Of a stretch of 64,000 bases of DNA, positions 63,340 through 64,000 are shown piece after piece (position 1 is the stretch's first letter; each line of letters starts with the position of its first letter). This stretch comes from Leadbettera azotonutricia ZAS-9 (GTDB lineage Bacteria; Spirochaetota; Spirochaetia; Treponematales; Breznakiellaceae). The notes under the pieces are model-generated. The model ran no database searches. It saw only the letters and a program-made list of their open reading frames with translations, and was not told where the DNA came from. The stretch lies in contig NC_015577.1 of assembly GCF_000214355.1 (NCBI RefSeq), positions 3,463,389-3,527,388 of the forward strand, in the 5' to 3' direction. Made by a program: the position numbers and the translations under genes.

Positions 63340-64000
63340 TAAAAATACGGCCCCTCCCACGGGCGCTTTTTTAGAAAAGATACAAACCCTCGGCAAAAAG
63401 GATCAGGAGCTGATCCGCGAAGCCTTGAGCCTGGCCGACAAAAAAGGACGGGGCCATAGAATGGCATCCATACTTGCCGATCTCAGCCTCGACACCGACA
63501 CCCTTGTTTCGGCCCTGGTACTCGATTCTTTTGAAAAGGGCGATATCACCCTCGAAACGATAGATAAAAAATTCGGCAAAAACGCGGCAGCCTTGACCGG
63601 CGGGACTGCCCGCATTGCTGGGCTCCAGGCAAAAAACAAGACCATACAGGAAGCCGAAAATATACGCAAAATGCTCTTTGCCATGGCAAAGGACATCAGG
63701 GTCATCTTCATCAAGCTGGCGGACAAGCTTCAGGATCTTGAGGAGGCCAGCGACAAACCTGCCGACAAACGCAAGCAGGCAGCGCAGGAATGCCTCGACA
63801 TTTATGCGCCCCTTGCAGGCAGGCTGGGCATTTCGTGGATCAAGGATGAGCTTGAAGATCTGGCCCTCAAGGATATAAACCACGAAGCGTACATGCAGAT
63901 AAAAGAAATAGTTTCCGAAAAGCGGGGACAGCGCAGGATCTTCCTCGACAAGGTGCAGCACGATATTGAAAAGGAGGCCGAGGCGGCTGGAATCAATATC
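63326..64000 (+). CDS. relA: RelA/SpoT-family protein, N-terminal part (runs off window)
   Basis: 225 residues visible, start ATG 63326 inside prmC. The N-terminal (p)ppGpp hydrolase domain is recognisable (HRMASILADLSLDTDTL, KLADKLQDLEEA, APLAGRLGISWIKDELEDLALK). The HD residues expected after this are LD at 66-67 (ALVLDSFEKGD), so the metal-binding histidine is lost while H44 remains. This suggests an inactive hydrolase, a RelA-like (p)ppGpp synthetase; the synthetase domain lies outside the window. Confidence 0.82.
   Translation, partial: MEQDDKNTAPPTGAFLEKIQTLGKKDQELIREALSLADKKGRGHRMASILADLSLDTDTLVSALVLDSFEKGDITLETIDKKFGKNAAALTGGTARIAGLQAKNKTIQEAENIRKMLFAMAKDIRVIFIKLADKLQDLEEASDKPADKRKQAAQECLDIYAPLAGRLGISWIKDELEDLALKDINHEAYMQIKEIVSEKRGQRRIFLDKVQHDIEKEAEAAGINI

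Overview
The window looks like chromosome from a treponeme-like spirochaete, possibly of the termite-gut type. Evidence: roughly 50% GC over most of its length, a FapA/MinD-like pair, a YqeZ/FloA-type operon, many Big_2 (Ig-like) lipoproteins, and a dense set of xylanases. The genus is an inference from gene content; no rRNA or tRNA gene was seen.

Layout. 0-2 kb: an AAA ATPase (cut by the left edge), a free-methionine-sulfoxide reductase and two head-to-head XRE regulators. 2-14 kb: housekeeping genes (polA, malic enzyme, YchJ-like protein, thrC, lgt, FapA/DUF342, MinD/FlhG-like ATPase). 14-37 kb: a large hemicellulose locus. It has one plus-strand GH10 xylanase lipoprotein facing seven minus-strand lipoproteins: a GH10 with tandem Ig repeats, a GH30, a large GH10, and four without a recognised catalytic domain. 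37-48 kb: a C-terminal processing protease, rsmE, a frameshifted WecG/TagA glycosyltransferase, a TrmJ-like methylase, an SDR, a STAS protein, a YbjN-like protein, PspA, a KdgK-type sugar kinase, two membrane proteins and a DjlA-like J-protein. 48.5-49.5 kb: a decayed accessory patch (PIN-toxin remnant, small partner gene, ATPase relic). 49.5-58.3 kb: a NfeD/FloA operon, a DEAD-box helicase, an ABC-F ATPase and a proline-rich lipoprotein. 58.4-61.1 kb: an AT-rich accessory island with a flavodoxin interrupted at its last codons by a complete IS256-type element, a small orphan gene, a tandem operator-like dyad and a second ATPase relic. 61.1-64 kb: a tiny cysteine protein, prfA, prmC and the start of a RelA-like gene.

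The most interesting part is the 14-37 kb locus. Its lipoproteins share a lipobox at or near residue 23. Five share a roughly 200-residue N-terminal module that I cannot name, followed by Big_2 and CBM-like modules. They end either in a xylanase (GH10 or GH30) or in a common Ig/PKD-like C-terminal module. This reads as a surface-anchored xylan capture and cleavage system in which binders and enzymes use one chassis. There are no SusC/SusD, cohesin or dockerin genes. The nearby sugar kinase (KdgK type) would fit use of the glucuronate side chains of glucuronoxylan, but that link is inference.

A second recurring signal is a -10-like hexamer 5-6 nt upstream of the ATG, with no Shine-Dalgarno, at seven genes (polA, msrC, ctpA, trmJ-like, SDR, nfeD, the 58.3 kb membrane gene). 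It suggests leaderless transcripts.
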